Shown here: positions 34,417 through 43,226 of the stretch, piece after piece | Layout of the letters: the number at the start of each line of letters is the position of its first letter | Position numbering within the stretch: position 1 is the stretch's first letter | Origin: Candidatus Obscuribacterales bacterium | Lineage (GTDB): Bacteria > Cyanobacteriota > Vampirovibrionia > Obscuribacterales > Obscuribacteraceae | Direction of reading: 5' to 3' | DNA length: 64,000 bases | Assembly: GCA_021732085.1 (NCBI GenBank) | Contig: JAKFVQ010000003.1 | Location: 1 to 64,000 of the forward strand | Notes under the pieces: model-generated | The model's database searches: none | Seen by the model: only the letters and a program-made list of their open reading frames with translations | Told to the model about the DNA's origin: nothing | Translations under genes and position numbers: made by a program

Positions 34417-37400
34417 TTACGGCAACAGAGATTTAAATTGTTTGTATTCGGCATCAGTTTTCGCTTGACGCATGCCAACCTGGCACTGCTCTCTTGCGTG
34501 ATCATTAAAACCGGACAGCGAGTATGCCTTGATGAGTTCAACCCGGGCCTTGTGAAAATCGGGATTCTGTTCTACGAGATTTGTAAGCACATCGATTGCT
34601 TGTTCCAGTCGTCCAGCCTTTACGAGCGATCGGCCGTATAACATGTGATCGTCAACACTTAGCCCCTGAAGTTTGTAAGTATGAGCAAACTCCGTCGAGG
34701 CTTTTGCATAATCCCCACCGAGATAGAATGCGTGCGCAAGCAGAGAACGCGGTCTCGGGTCGTTAGGATTCTGCCTGACGGCAAGCGCTAAAACGGTAGC
34801 TGCTGAGTTGTACTTGCCTTGACGAATGAGTTCGTATCCAAGTTGAACGGGGTCTCCTTTGATGTCCTTCAAACTGATTGTATCGGCCGATGCATCAGCA
34901 AGCCGTCGCGTTCCCGCTCGAGCTTTAACAGCTTCGATGGCTGCGTCTACTCTGGCTAATGCGCGTTGATAGGTGCGATTGTTCGGATTTGCCTTAGTGG
35001 CATTCTCCAGGTCGACGTTTGCTTCCCCGTACATTCGTTTTGCTGCGTAGAGAATTCCGCGTTGCCCAAAACTATCCGCTGTCGCATAGCCCAGATTTAT
35101 TGCTTTGGTCAGTTCGCCGAGAGCTTTGTCTGATTTGCCATCTTTTATAAGCATTTGCGCAAGAATGTAATGCAGCTCGCCTTGTCCGGGATTGGATGAT
35201 AGAGAGGCGTTGATGTCCGCCTTCGTCCCCTTATAATCGCCAGATTGAAATCGCAAAATTGCCCGCTCTCTTAAATAGATCGCATTATTTGGTGAGGTCT
35301 CAATTGCTTTACTCAAATAAACAACTTGGTTCTTTGGTTGTTTTAGATCGCGATATGCCGTTGAGAGTAAATAATAAATTTCATCCGTTTTTTGGGGCTG
35401 TCTTGAAAGGGCCAGCTTGAGTTCTGTAATTGCCGCATCATAGCGTCCTAACTTTAAGGCGCTTTGTGCTTTGAGCTTGTGGGGCTCAGGATTCGCTTTG
35501 TCTATTGACGCTGCCTTGTCAGCTGCAGCATTGGCTTTGTCGTACTGGTTCAAATCTAAATACGCTTTTGCAATTCCCATTGCGGCCAGCATTTCGTCTG
35601 ACTTAAGGGAAAGCACTTTTTCGTAGTCTTCGATACGCTTTTGGGGATCATCCGGCATTGAGATGGCATGACCCATGTAAGCTTGCCAATTGCTTGGCTG
35701 CTCTTTGATGATCTTCTCGTATTCCAGGCGCGCGCCTTTGAGATCGCCTTTGGTGATTTTTTCACTTGCTTGCCCAAGCGTTGCTTGCTTTGTCACATTC
35801 CCGATAAGGGTCATCAGTGATACTGCTATTAAGCAAGTTGTTGAGCCTAGAATTATGGATTGCCGCAGTTGCCTTTGTTTTAGGATCTTTAGTTTTAGGT
35901 CCTCATCTTTGACTGCTACCTGATCGCTGAGAAATGCTTTGGGATCGACTTCGACTTTCTTTTGAACCTGCTCAGCAAACAGTTCTCGGCTAGCTTCCGG
36001 AATCTCGTCAGGCTTAAAGTTGATACCACTTTGAGCAAGTTCCGAAATTGTTCCACCGACTGTCTTACGGCTCTTTGGTTTTGCTACTTCAATTTTGTCA
36101 GCCAGCTTGTCGGCAAGCCCAGCTTTGCCGTCAGCCAGGGTTTCAAATGAACCCGAAGCAGCTTGATCAAGTTCGGCATTCAGTGCCGCAAGTTCTGCCC
36201 GCGATTCTTCCAGCTCTACTTGGATTCGCTCTTTACGCATTTTGCGTTTGCGATCAGGAATGCGATCAACTGATTGTGTGATCACTTGCGGACCGGTTTC
36301 TTCTTTGCGAGCTTGAACAAGAGCATTCTCTAAGTCGCGCAGTACAACCGAGGACTGGTAGTCGGTCATCTCCTGGATATCCACTTGTTGGAAGAACCTG
36401 CTGCTGCTGCTAAGTTTCGCTTGCACGAACTCTGTCAATTCGAAATGCATTTCTTCCCGCAAGCTGCTAAGTTCGTTTCGACCTGGAGTCTGATGCTCTT
36501 TTGTGATCCGCAGTCGAGGCGGACGGTCATTTGATTTCGGAATCTCGGCCGGAAGCATCTTGTGTGGATCCCCGAAGCTTCCAGGTTCCGGAGCCCCATC
36601 AACTTGTGTTTGGCCTGACAAATAATTTGATGAATTTTCTGCAGAATCCGTGGATCTAGGACCTGATAAATAAATGGGAGCATTTTGACCGAACTGTTCA
36701 TCTCGAGGTCCCGATAAATAGATGGTGCTATCAGTCTCCTGTAAGCTTGCTTCGACTCGTTCGGCTTGCTGAGCCAAACTCATTGCCAGATTTGGAGAGG
36801 AGAAAGCCATGTCATTTTTCTGCAAGATATCCACGCCATCAACAGGCTCTAATCGTAGGTCATCTGGGAGGAGTGCTTCCTCGATTTTAGCAGCTTGTCC
36901 TTGCGCGGCTGGGTGAGCATCGAATTCGGGTTCGCAGTCGGAACGCGTGACTTGCCATTGGCTCTCTTCTGTTTCGTCTACAGCCCACTGGTCTGTGTCG
37001 TCGTATTCTTCATCGTCATCGTCATCGGCATCGCTTGTGGCACCGCCCATGCTTGTTGCATGAGAATTGCCGTCGGCAGGCAGATCATCGCCCGATGTCA
37101 TTCCTTCTAGTAAGTAGAGTGACTCCCAGTTCTTTTTGCAGCGCTGCACGATTTCGTGCAGAGGATCGCTTTGCTGTAATTTCAGTTCATCGAGCAGTTG
37201 ATCAATGCTTACTCCGATGTCTTGCGATAACTCGTCACCTACAAGCCTGCTGGACATTTGAATGAGATCGAAATGTCCGTCGGTTAGCTGTAGTAGTTTG
37301 CACAGAGCATCTACACCGTTGAGTGTGTTGGCACCTTGCTGATATTTTGCACCGGTGATCACTTTGCCATAGGAGATGCCAACCCAGCCAGAGCCGTCTT

Positions 37401-37518
37401 TGCTAAGTACCCGAATGACGGAGTGCTTGGCTAGGTCTCTTCGAGTTGCACAGAGTAATGCAGGACGCAAGCCGTATTTGTCAGTAATCAGTCCGGATGT
37501 AAGAGTGTTTAAGTTCAT
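34417..37518 (-). CDS. TPR membrane protein with PATAN/DUF4388-like N-terminal domain
   Basis: 1033 residues. Residues 1-90 resemble the PATAN/DUF4388 domain found in bacterial regulators (LTSGLITDKYG, then GISYGKVITGA). A disordered acidic region follows with three 16-residue repeats at about 264-311, each opening with (I/N)YLSG(P/Q). After a Lys/Glu-rich stretch, one membrane segment lies at about 550-570, and the rest is TPR units to the end. It is the last gene of a minus-strand group with Tad-like pilin and VWA genes, 24 bases after the TadE-like gene, so it may be part of that assembly. No ribosome site is seen before the ATG. Confidence 0.8.
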   Translation of the reverse strand: MNLNTLTSGLITDKYGLRPALLCATRRDLAKHSVIRVLSKDGSGWVGISYGKVITGAKYQQGANTLNGVDALCKLLQLTDGHFDLIQMSSRLVGDELSQDIGVSIDQLLDELKLQQSDPLHEIVQRCKKNWESLYLLEGMTSGDDLPADGNSHATSMGGATSDADDDDDEEYDDTDQWAVDETEESQWQVTRSDCEPEFDAHPAAQGQAAKIEEALLPDDLRLEPVDGVDILQKNDMAFSSPNLAMSLAQQAERVEASLQETDSTIYLSGPRDEQFGQNAPIYLSGPRSTDSAENSSNYLSGQTQVDGAPEPGSFGDPHKMLPAEIPKSNDRPPRLRITKEHQTPGRNELSSLREEMHFELTEFVQAKLSSSSRFFQQVDIQEMTDYQSSVVLRDLENALVQARKEETGPQVITQSVDRIPDRKRKMRKERIQVELEESRAELAALNAELDQAASGSFETLADGKAGLADKLADKIEVAKPKSRKTVGGTISELAQSGINFKPDEIPEASRELFAEQVQKKVEVDPKAFLSDQVAVKDEDLKLKILKQRQLRQSIILGSTTCLIAVSLMTLIGNVTKQATLGQASEKITKGDLKGARLEYEKIIKEQPSNWQAYMGHAISMPDDPQKRIEDYEKVLSLKSDEMLAAMGIAKAYLDLNQYDKANAAADKAASIDKANPEPHKLKAQSALKLGRYDAAITELKLALSRQPQKTDEIYYLLSTAYRDLKQPKNQVVYLSKAIETSPNNAIYLRERAILRFQSGDYKGTKADINASLSSNPGQGELHYILAQMLIKDGKSDKALGELTKAINLGYATADSFGQRGILYAAKRMYGEANVDLENATKANPNNRTYQRALARVDAAIEAVKARAGTRRLADASADTISLKDIKGDPVQLGYELIRQGKYNSAATVLALAVRQNPNDPRPRSLLAHAFYLGGDYAKASTEFAHTYKLQGLSVDDHMLYGRSLVKAGRLEQAIDVLTNLVEQNPDFHKARVELIKAYSLSGFNDHAREQCQVGMRQAKTDAEYKQFKSLLP

Positions 37519-37541
37519 GTCTGCAAGTGCGGCTTATATCG

Positions 37542-37997
37542 TTATTTCGTGTTGACTATCGGAAAGGTGTAGGTTTGCGTAAATGTATATTGTTCATTGC
37601 CGTAGGTGCCGCCAAAAAGACTCATTGGTGCAAATGGAATCTTTGCATCGGATACCGTGGTGACTGTGACATAAGGGCTTGTTTCCGCCGGTGGCGTGCC
37701 ATTGTAGTCTTGATAAACAAGATTCTTCAGTGCCGGAGCCGTCATGAATGTAGAGTTGCTTTCGAACGAAGTCAATACAGTCTTCGCAGCAGCAGTAGCT
37801 TGTGTGGCATCTTGCGTTTCAGCGGCCGCCCGCGCAGCGTCTCTGCAAGCAGTATCATTTATTTGTGCGCAGAGGATCAGCGTCGCTAGGTAGACTCCGA
37901 AGATTGCAAATATTACCAGAAAAATAGAACTGCATGCCATCTCGACGATGACACTAGCCCGATTGCTTCTCGATTCACTTTTACGCAACATCATCAC
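37542..37997 (-). CDS. TadE-like minor pseudopilin
   Basis: 151 residues with the TadE/TadF layout: a basic start, the sequence RASVIVEMACSSIFLVIFAIF (13-33) giving a Glu-containing hydrophobic helix as in TadE pilins, and a periplasmic part with Thr- and Ala-rich text. Pilins of this kind are processed and inserted in Flp/Tad pilus systems. The frame opens with GTG at 37997 and in-frame ATGs follow at 37994 and 37991, just after an AGGG site, so the true start may be one of these. The gene lies 38 bases after the VWA/TadG-like gene on the same strand. Confidence 0.75.
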   Translation of the reverse strand: MMMLRKSESRSNRASVIVEMACSSIFLVIFAIFGVYLATLILCAQINDTACRDAARAAAETQDATQATAAAKTVLTSFESNSTFMTAPALKNLVYQDYNGTPPAETSPYVTVTTVSDAKIPFAPMSLFGGTYGNEQYTFTQTYTFPIVNTK

Positions 37998-38035
37998 CCT
38001 AATTTATGAGCACCCCATGAATTTGCTGGACTACC

Positions 38036-39826
38036 TTAAGGCGCCGGTGGGGGCGGATCATTGTATTGTTCCTGTACGAGTTGTACTAAGTGGCGTGCAA
38101 CCTTTTGGAAAGCCTCGCGTAATTTTTTGCTGTCTGTTACCTGGTGGAACGTCGCTCCTTGTCCAGAAATAGCAGCAATGCCACCACTGGTTGGATTGGA
38201 ATTCGTGTCATTAAGGATTGCCGTTTGATTTGGAATCAATGCCGAATTTGTCGCCAGACCGATTGTGTAGACTGCTACGCCGGCTTTTTGTGCTTCGACA
38301 GCTGCTTTTCTAGCGTTTGCCCAAACGTCGTTGTCGAGTGGCCCGCCTGCGGTAGGCTGTCCATCTGTAAACAGGATAACTGCTTTTACCGCATTTATCC
38401 GCCCATTCGCTTTTAATTGGTCTACTGCGGTTTTGACAGCCAGTCCAATGTTTGTGCTTCCTTTTGCCACAAGTGGTGGCATCGCATTCAGGACATCGTT
38501 GTACTTAGTTGCGTTGTCTGCTTTGTCCAGCGTAATCAATGGAACTGGAATACTAACGGTGGCACCATAAGGGGTGTTATCGTCGAGTGTCCTTCGATTC
38601 TCCCCGCTTGTTGCCGATGTACCTACCATGTGGTCGAAGGCTACTAAGCCGAAGTGTGCGTCAGCATTGTTGTTAATGATCTGACAAAAAATACCGACTG
38701 CATCTTTTGCGTCCTGGATAGGCTGCAGGTGCAACATCGCTTCTTTGAAATATTCAGCCTGGTAGCCACTCTTAGCGGCGACTGTAACTGTATCTGCTTT
38801 GCTAGATGTTCTTAATGCTTCGGTTTCTAGATTTCCTCGTGAGGCCTCGACCATGGTGGCAATATCGGGGAAGCTGAATCCGCTTTTCGTTGTGAACCCG
38901 CCAAATGTGTCATTGCCATCGAGGTTTACGACAAGATCTGTGAAGGAACCTGTATGGCTACCATCGAATGTTGGAGCACCATAAAAGTTGCCCGGTGCCT
39001 GACCTTGTTCAGGAAACACATTATTGGATCGCATGCCCTTCGCATTTGCATCATCGGCAACTTCTTCTGAGAACTCCATTCCTCTGCCGACGGAACTTAG
39101 TGCCATCGGGAAGGCGGCGTTGAAGCTAGTACCAGTAGCTGGCGGTCTTGCGATGTCGCGAATAGTGCCATGATTAGTGCTGGTATTAGTGGGGGTCTTA
39201 TAAACAATCTTTTGCAGTGTGTCATCCCATTGGCGTTTCACCAAAGTGATTTTTGTCTCGTCATCAATTGAGCCGGATACGTCGAAACAAACGACGACAT
39301 CAAGCTGGGGCACAGCTCCGTGCGATGCTGCTGTAATAACCTGCTTATTGAGTCCCAGGAACTTTCCAAACGCTGGAACCATTCCATATGCTGCCGTAAG
39401 TCTGACGACGCGGCCATTGGCATCACCTTCGGGCAATGGCTGTTTAGTAACTGGATCTAGAAACTCAAAAAATAGCTCTGATTGCAATGCGCTTGGACTG
39501 CCGCCTTTGCTTGTAACTATCGAGGAATCAGTCAGTAGTTGTCCGAGTACCGTATTCTGTTTATATAAATTGAGCGCAACCTTCTTCGCGTTTGCGTGCG
39601 CCGCGACCGGATCTTTGATGTCTGCACTAGCTAAAGTTGCAACTGCAGCCAGTGCCGCGGCATCAGTAGAGTTTTTCAACATTTGCGATGCTAGCACTGT
39701 GCGCGATACTTCAAAGGCAAACATTGCTAAAATTGGCAAGACTAACAAACCCAAGAGTGTTAGTAACATAATTACAGATGCACCACGCTCGGTGCGTTGC
39801 TTCGATTGCGGCTTGACCATCTTCAT
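38036..39826 (-). CDS. TadG-like protein with von Willebrand factor A domain
   Basis: 596 residues. N-terminal TadG-type hydrophobic helix (about 15-38) followed by the Ser/Thr/Asp/Ala pattern 'NSTDAAALAAVA' common to TadE/TadG proteins. A VWA domain follows with the MIDAS motif DVSGS at about 180-184, interrupted by a 150-residue insert, and resumed with ILFTDGQPTAGG and a Rossmann-like end. The C terminus is Pro-rich. Likely an extracytoplasmic adhesin or pilus-tip protein binding a divalent metal. Its ATG overlaps the stop of the upstream TadE-like gene by one base. Confidence 0.85.
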   Translation of the reverse strand: MKMVKPQSKQRTERGASVIMLLTLLGLLVLPILAMFAFEVSRTVLASQMLKNSTDAAALAAVATLASADIKDPVAAHANAKKVALNLYKQNTVLGQLLTDSSIVTSKGGSPSALQSELFFEFLDPVTKQPLPEGDANGRVVRLTAAYGMVPAFGKFLGLNKQVITAASHGAVPQLDVVVCFDVSGSIDDETKITLVKRQWDDTLQKIVYKTPTNTSTNHGTIRDIARPPATGTSFNAAFPMALSSVGRGMEFSEEVADDANAKGMRSNNVFPEQGQAPGNFYGAPTFDGSHTGSFTDLVVNLDGNDTFGGFTTKSGFSFPDIATMVEASRGNLETEALRTSSKADTVTVAAKSGYQAEYFKEAMLHLQPIQDAKDAVGIFCQIINNNADAHFGLVAFDHMVGTSATSGENRRTLDDNTPYGATVSIPVPLITLDKADNATKYNDVLNAMPPLVAKGSTNIGLAVKTAVDQLKANGRINAVKAVILFTDGQPTAGGPLDNDVWANARKAAVEAQKAGVAVYTIGLATNSALIPNQTAILNDTNSNPTSGGIAAISGQGATFHQVTDSKKLREAFQKVARHLVQLVQEQYNDPPPPAP

Positions 39827-40353
39827 TAGCGCATTAACCCTTGAGAGTTTTCGACGAAATGTCGTTGGCTTACCTTGAGATTATAAGCAGTCGTGATTCC
39901 TGGAATTGAACCGAAAACCTGGGAGTCAACCTTCATTAGCGGATCTACAGATGTATCGATGTTTACTTGCAATTGATACGTATTTGCTGCCAAGTTTGGC
40001 GGAGTCGTTAATTTAGTTTTCGTTGTGCTCTTTGTTTTATCGGAAATTTTTGTGATGACGATTTCAGTTTCAACATTGTTGAGCTTGATACCGTCGCAAG
40101 TATCCAAAGCAAGATGGGCTGTATCTAGTGCCAGCTGTTGGGCTGAGGGGTCCGCACTAGTTGAAGTCGAGTAGGAACGAGCTTTTGAGGCAGTTAATGC
40201 TGCAGTTTGTGCGGCATGGAAAACGAACCCGCTTCGTATTGCAATCGTGGCATAATTTACCAGGGGGTAAAAAAGTACCAGCAATATCGTCCATAATACA
40301 AAAGGCAGTTCAACAATCGAATTACCCTTAGGTCTTCGGTAGATGCTTCTCAC
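39826..40353 (-). CDS. TadE-like minor pseudopilin
   Basis: 175 residues. A Glu-containing hydrophobic helix follows the basic start (NSIVELPFVLWTILLVLFYPL), then 'AAQTAALTASKARS', the TadE-type post-helix text, and a beta-rich C-terminal part. GTG start at 40353 overlaps the stop of the upstream TPR gene by four bases, and the stop overlaps the VWA gene start. Tightly coupled to the VWA protein, hence probably part of the same surface structure. Confidence 0.75.
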   Translation of the reverse strand: MRSIYRRPKGNSIVELPFVLWTILLVLFYPLVNYATIAIRSGFVFHAAQTAALTASKARSYSTSTSADPSAQQLALDTAHLALDTCDGIKLNNVETEIVITKISDKTKSTTKTKLTTPPNLAANTYQLQVNIDTSVDPLMKVDSQVFGSIPGITTAYNLKVSQRHFVENSQGLMR

Positions 40354-40922
40354 TTAGCACCTCCCGATTCTTCGAAGCCCCTTGGAACGGGGCGAGGTTT
40401 TTTGTGCGTCGCTTTGCTGCGGCCTGTTAAAGCGGCAGTAGACAACCACTGCATTGCCGACTTGCTAGTATCGTCTGTCACTTTTGAAAGAGATTGACTG
40501 CACCATTCGGTAAGTTCGTCGAATCGTTTGGCTGCAAGCAGGGCTTCGCCTGCTCGAACTGCATAGATGCCCTTTGACGAATCAAGGTTAAAAGCACGTT
40601 TTAACTCGAAGGCGCCTTCAGCAAATTTGTTACTGCGAAATAGAGACTCGCCCAGTAGATAATGTAAGTTTGCATCAGCAGGAGCAGCCTCGCTTGCCCC
40701 CTCCAAAACTTTTGCTGCCTCAGCTGGTTTGTCAGTAGCTAAATATGCTTTCGCCAAATCCTCGGCAGATTTTTTGTCGCTGGAATTTTTTTGATAAGCT
40801 GCCTGAGCAGTAGAAACATCTTTGATAGGGTCAGCACTTGCAGGCGACAAGTAGGACATACTCTGAAAAACAGAGAATGACAAAACTATCGCCATGTATC
40901 GAGGCTGATTTTGATTCTTCAC
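40350..40922 (-). CDS. Exported TPR protein at the head of the Tad-like cluster
   Basis: 190 residues. A signal-peptide-like start (about 1-30, ending Ser-Ala-Asp) is followed by about three TPR units (45-155) and a basic C-terminal tail with Lys-Pro-Arg. TadD-type lipoproteins in Tad clusters are also TPR proteins, but there is no lipobox Cys here. It is the first gene of a five-gene minus-strand run (TPR, TadE-like, VWA/TadG-like, TadE-like, DUF4388-TPR). Confidence 0.75.
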   Translation of the reverse strand: MKNQNQPRYMAIVLSFSVFQSMSYLSPASADPIKDVSTAQAAYQKNSSDKKSAEDLAKAYLATDKPAEAAKVLEGASEAAPADANLHYLLGESLFRSNKFAEGAFELKRAFNLDSSKGIYAVRAGEALLAAKRFDELTEWCSQSLSKVTDDTSKSAMQWLSTAALTGRSKATHKKPRPVPRGFEESGGAK

Positions 40923-41057
40923 GGTTGCTGCTCAGCGTTATGTTAACCGGGACTGGGTATTTCACTAAGAGTGAGATACCCGCTGAAGCCATAGTTAGTA
41001 ACATTTTGTGGATAGTAACGTTAAGATACACCTAGAGTTTAAGCACTGAGGAGAAGG

Positions 41058-42299
41058 ATGTCAACTGGTTCTAACAGCAGTCCGAGTAAAGTCGGTAATC
41101 TCCTGCTGGAGGCGGGTCTTCTGACGAAAACCGAACTTCAGGAAGGAATGGAAATGGCGGCGACCTTGGGGTTACCCATAGGAAAAACTATGGTCATGTC
41201 CGGCGTTCTCAAAGAAAGAACCGTTCGGGCAGCCGTGTTTGTTCAGTCCATGCTCAAAGATGGCTTAATCGAACGGGAAATTGCCGTAAAAGCTTTGGTT
41301 ATGGCAGACCACGAGAGCCGACCTGTCGAAGACTGTTTGATGGAATTGGGTTGGAAACCGCTTTCGGACAGTGCAGTCAACAAGATTGGACAATTACTTG
41401 TTGATGCTGGAGCAATGTCGGCGACCGATTTGAAAGAGGCGCTCGAGCATGTAAACACAATGGGACTGCCTCTTGGAAGAGTCATTGTTTTGACTGGTAA
41501 AGCCAAAGGGTCAGTAGTCTGGTGCGCTTTGAATGCTCAAATGTTTCTGCGCGAAAAACGGATCACTAGAAAACAAGCAGTTAACGCGGTGAAAGCCGTT
41601 CACGAAAGGCAGACTAGTTTCGAGCAGGGCTTGCGAGAGCAGGGTCTGGAGAAGCTGGTTCCAGAGCACAGGATTAAGCTCGGAGAATTGTTGGTGCTCT
41701 CCACTGTCGTTGGCGAGGAGGATATTCTCGGCGCTGTCGAAGAAAGCGTAGTTCGCGAAAAGGCTCTGGGTCAGGTTCTTGTCCAGATGAATTTGATCAG
41801 TAGAGAACGCTTAGCTGATGCGTTAAAACTGCAGGAGATGACTGATAATAAAACTCTGTCGCCCTTGCAGGCAGTTGATGTTCTTCGCACTGTGCACACT
41901 CACAATAAGACACTGAACCGTGCTGTTGCCGAATTGGGGCTGCTCAAGCCTGAAGCGCAAGAGCAAGTAAAGTTGGGCGAGTTGCTTAAACTTTGCGGAT
42001 GGATCACTGAAGCTGAGATTAATGAGGCCGTAGAACTAGCAAGTAAGAATTCCAACTTGCTCGGTAAAATGCTGGTCGCCTTCGGCTTTATCGATGAGGG
42101 AATGTTGTACAGCTCTCTTCGATGTCAATTTTTGCTGCGCGAAGGTTTCATAAAACGCGAACAAGCAATTATCGCGTTGCATTACAGTCAACGAACTGGA
42201 TGCCCATTCGATCAGGCTCTGCAAGAATTAGGCTACACGATAAAAACGGTTTCGATGGATGATGTCGATACCGCTTCTGCGGGCAATAAATCTGCTTAA
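41058..42299 (+). CDS. Protein of four exact-period 98-residue repeats, MshEN-like
   Basis: 413 residues built from four repeats starting at residues 11, 109, 207 and 305, a period of exactly 98. Each opens with K(V/I/L)G(N/Q/E)LL, then a helix, then (L/P)GkxxVxxG, a second half-repeat, and closes near a conserved LxELG. The K/R-LGxLL...LxxAL pattern is like the MshEN domain of GspE-type ATPases, which binds c-di-GMP, but no ATPase follows here. No signal peptide or membrane segment. GAGGAGAAGG directly precedes the ATG, a strong ribosome site. Divergent from the Tad-like cluster by 135 bases. A c-di-GMP or protein-binding role is only a suggestion. Confidence 0.75.
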   Translation: MSTGSNSSPSKVGNLLLEAGLLTKTELQEGMEMAATLGLPIGKTMVMSGVLKERTVRAAVFVQSMLKDGLIEREIAVKALVMADHESRPVEDCLMELGWKPLSDSAVNKIGQLLVDAGAMSATDLKEALEHVNTMGLPLGRVIVLTGKAKGSVVWCALNAQMFLREKRITRKQAVNAVKAVHERQTSFEQGLREQGLEKLVPEHRIKLGELLVLSTVVGEEDILGAVEESVVREKALGQVLVQMNLISRERLADALKLQEMTDNKTLSPLQAVDVLRTVHTHNKTLNRAVAELGLLKPEAQEQVKLGELLKLCGWITEAEINEAVELASKNSNLLGKMLVAFGFIDEGMLYSSLRCQFLLREGFIKREQAIIALHYSQRTGCPFDQALQELGYTIKTVSMDDVDTASAGNKSA

Positions 42300-43132
42300 A
42301 GTTTCTTGAGTAGCGATTCCCATCGCTTCCATGCAGCGTCGCGTGCGCTCTTGTTTCCTGCATCTGCTTTTGGATAATCGCCAACTCGCATGAAACCATG
42401 AGATGATGCTGGGTATGTCACCGGCTCGAAAGTTTTCTTAGCTTCCTTCATTACTTTTATGCCATCAGGAATTGTCGCTCCAACTCGTGAATCGCGCTCG
42501 GCATAAAAGCCATAAACAGGACAGGAAATGTTAGCTACTTGCTCTTTTGTGTTAGGACATGTTCCGTAAAATGAGAAAGCGGCTTTCAGATTTTTATTCT
42601 TGTTAGCATAATCAAAAGTCTGCTTGCCGCCCCAGCAGAATCCGCTCACAGCCAGCTTTCCATTGCACGCAGGTAATGTGGTGACATACTTGGCCGCAGC
42701 ATCTAGATCGGCGCCAATTCCTTCCGGTGTCAACTTACCGATCTCCCTTCGTGCATTATCGTCGCCGCCTAATTCTGCTGTGCCACCACCACCAGGGGCA
42801 ACTCCAGAGAGCAGATCAGGTGCAATTGCAATGTAGCCGCGTGCCGCAAGTTGATCTGCTACGCTGCGGACCCAATCGGTTAACCCGAAAATCTCATGAA
42901 TAACCAGAACGGCTGGCGCCTTGCCTTTAACTTCAGGATAGGCCACGAAGCATTTGAGTTTTCTTTTTCCACTTGTTATGTCGACAAATTCAAGATGTCG
43001 AGGTGATTTCTCAATATTGGCTTTTGCCCAATCTTGTGCGAATGTCGCCGGGCAAGAAAACGCTTGTGATAGAAGCATCCCCACAGATAATGATGAGCAA
43101 AGCACTGCTTTGGCTGGTTTGAATAAACGCAC
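42296..43132 (-). CDS. Exported dienelactone hydrolase family protein
   Basis: 278 residues from GTG 43132, chosen because AGGAG stands about seven bases before it; a longer frame to 43471 would run through the divergent PhoD-like gene. Signal peptide about 1-32 (Leu/Ser core, FAQ). The DLH triad is visible: Cys166 in GFCWGG, an Asp in the YAERDSRVG segment, and His in SSHGF near the C terminus. HEIFGL supplies the usual Glu. The family hydrolyses cyclic enol lactones and other esters. It converges with the repeat protein gene, overlapping its end by four bases. Confidence 0.88.
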   Translation of the reverse strand: MRLFKPAKAVLCSSLSVGMLLSQAFSCPATFAQDWAKANIEKSPRHLEFVDITSGKRKLKCFVAYPEVKGKAPAVLVIHEIFGLTDWVRSVADQLAARGYIAIAPDLLSGVAPGGGGTAELGGDDNARREIGKLTPEGIGADLDAAAKYVTTLPACNGKLAVSGFCWGGKQTFDYANKNKNLKAAFSFYGTCPNTKEQVANISCPVYGFYAERDSRVGATIPDGIKVMKEAKKTFEPVTYPASSHGFMRVGDYPKADAGNKSARDAAWKRWESLLKKL

Positions 43133-43226
43133 GAGAAATCTCCTATTGAAACTCTTCCGGGTTTCCGAGACAAGCAGATGAGAGCACCTGAAGTCGCCTC
43201 TATTATACTGTGCTAAAATCTTCGAC

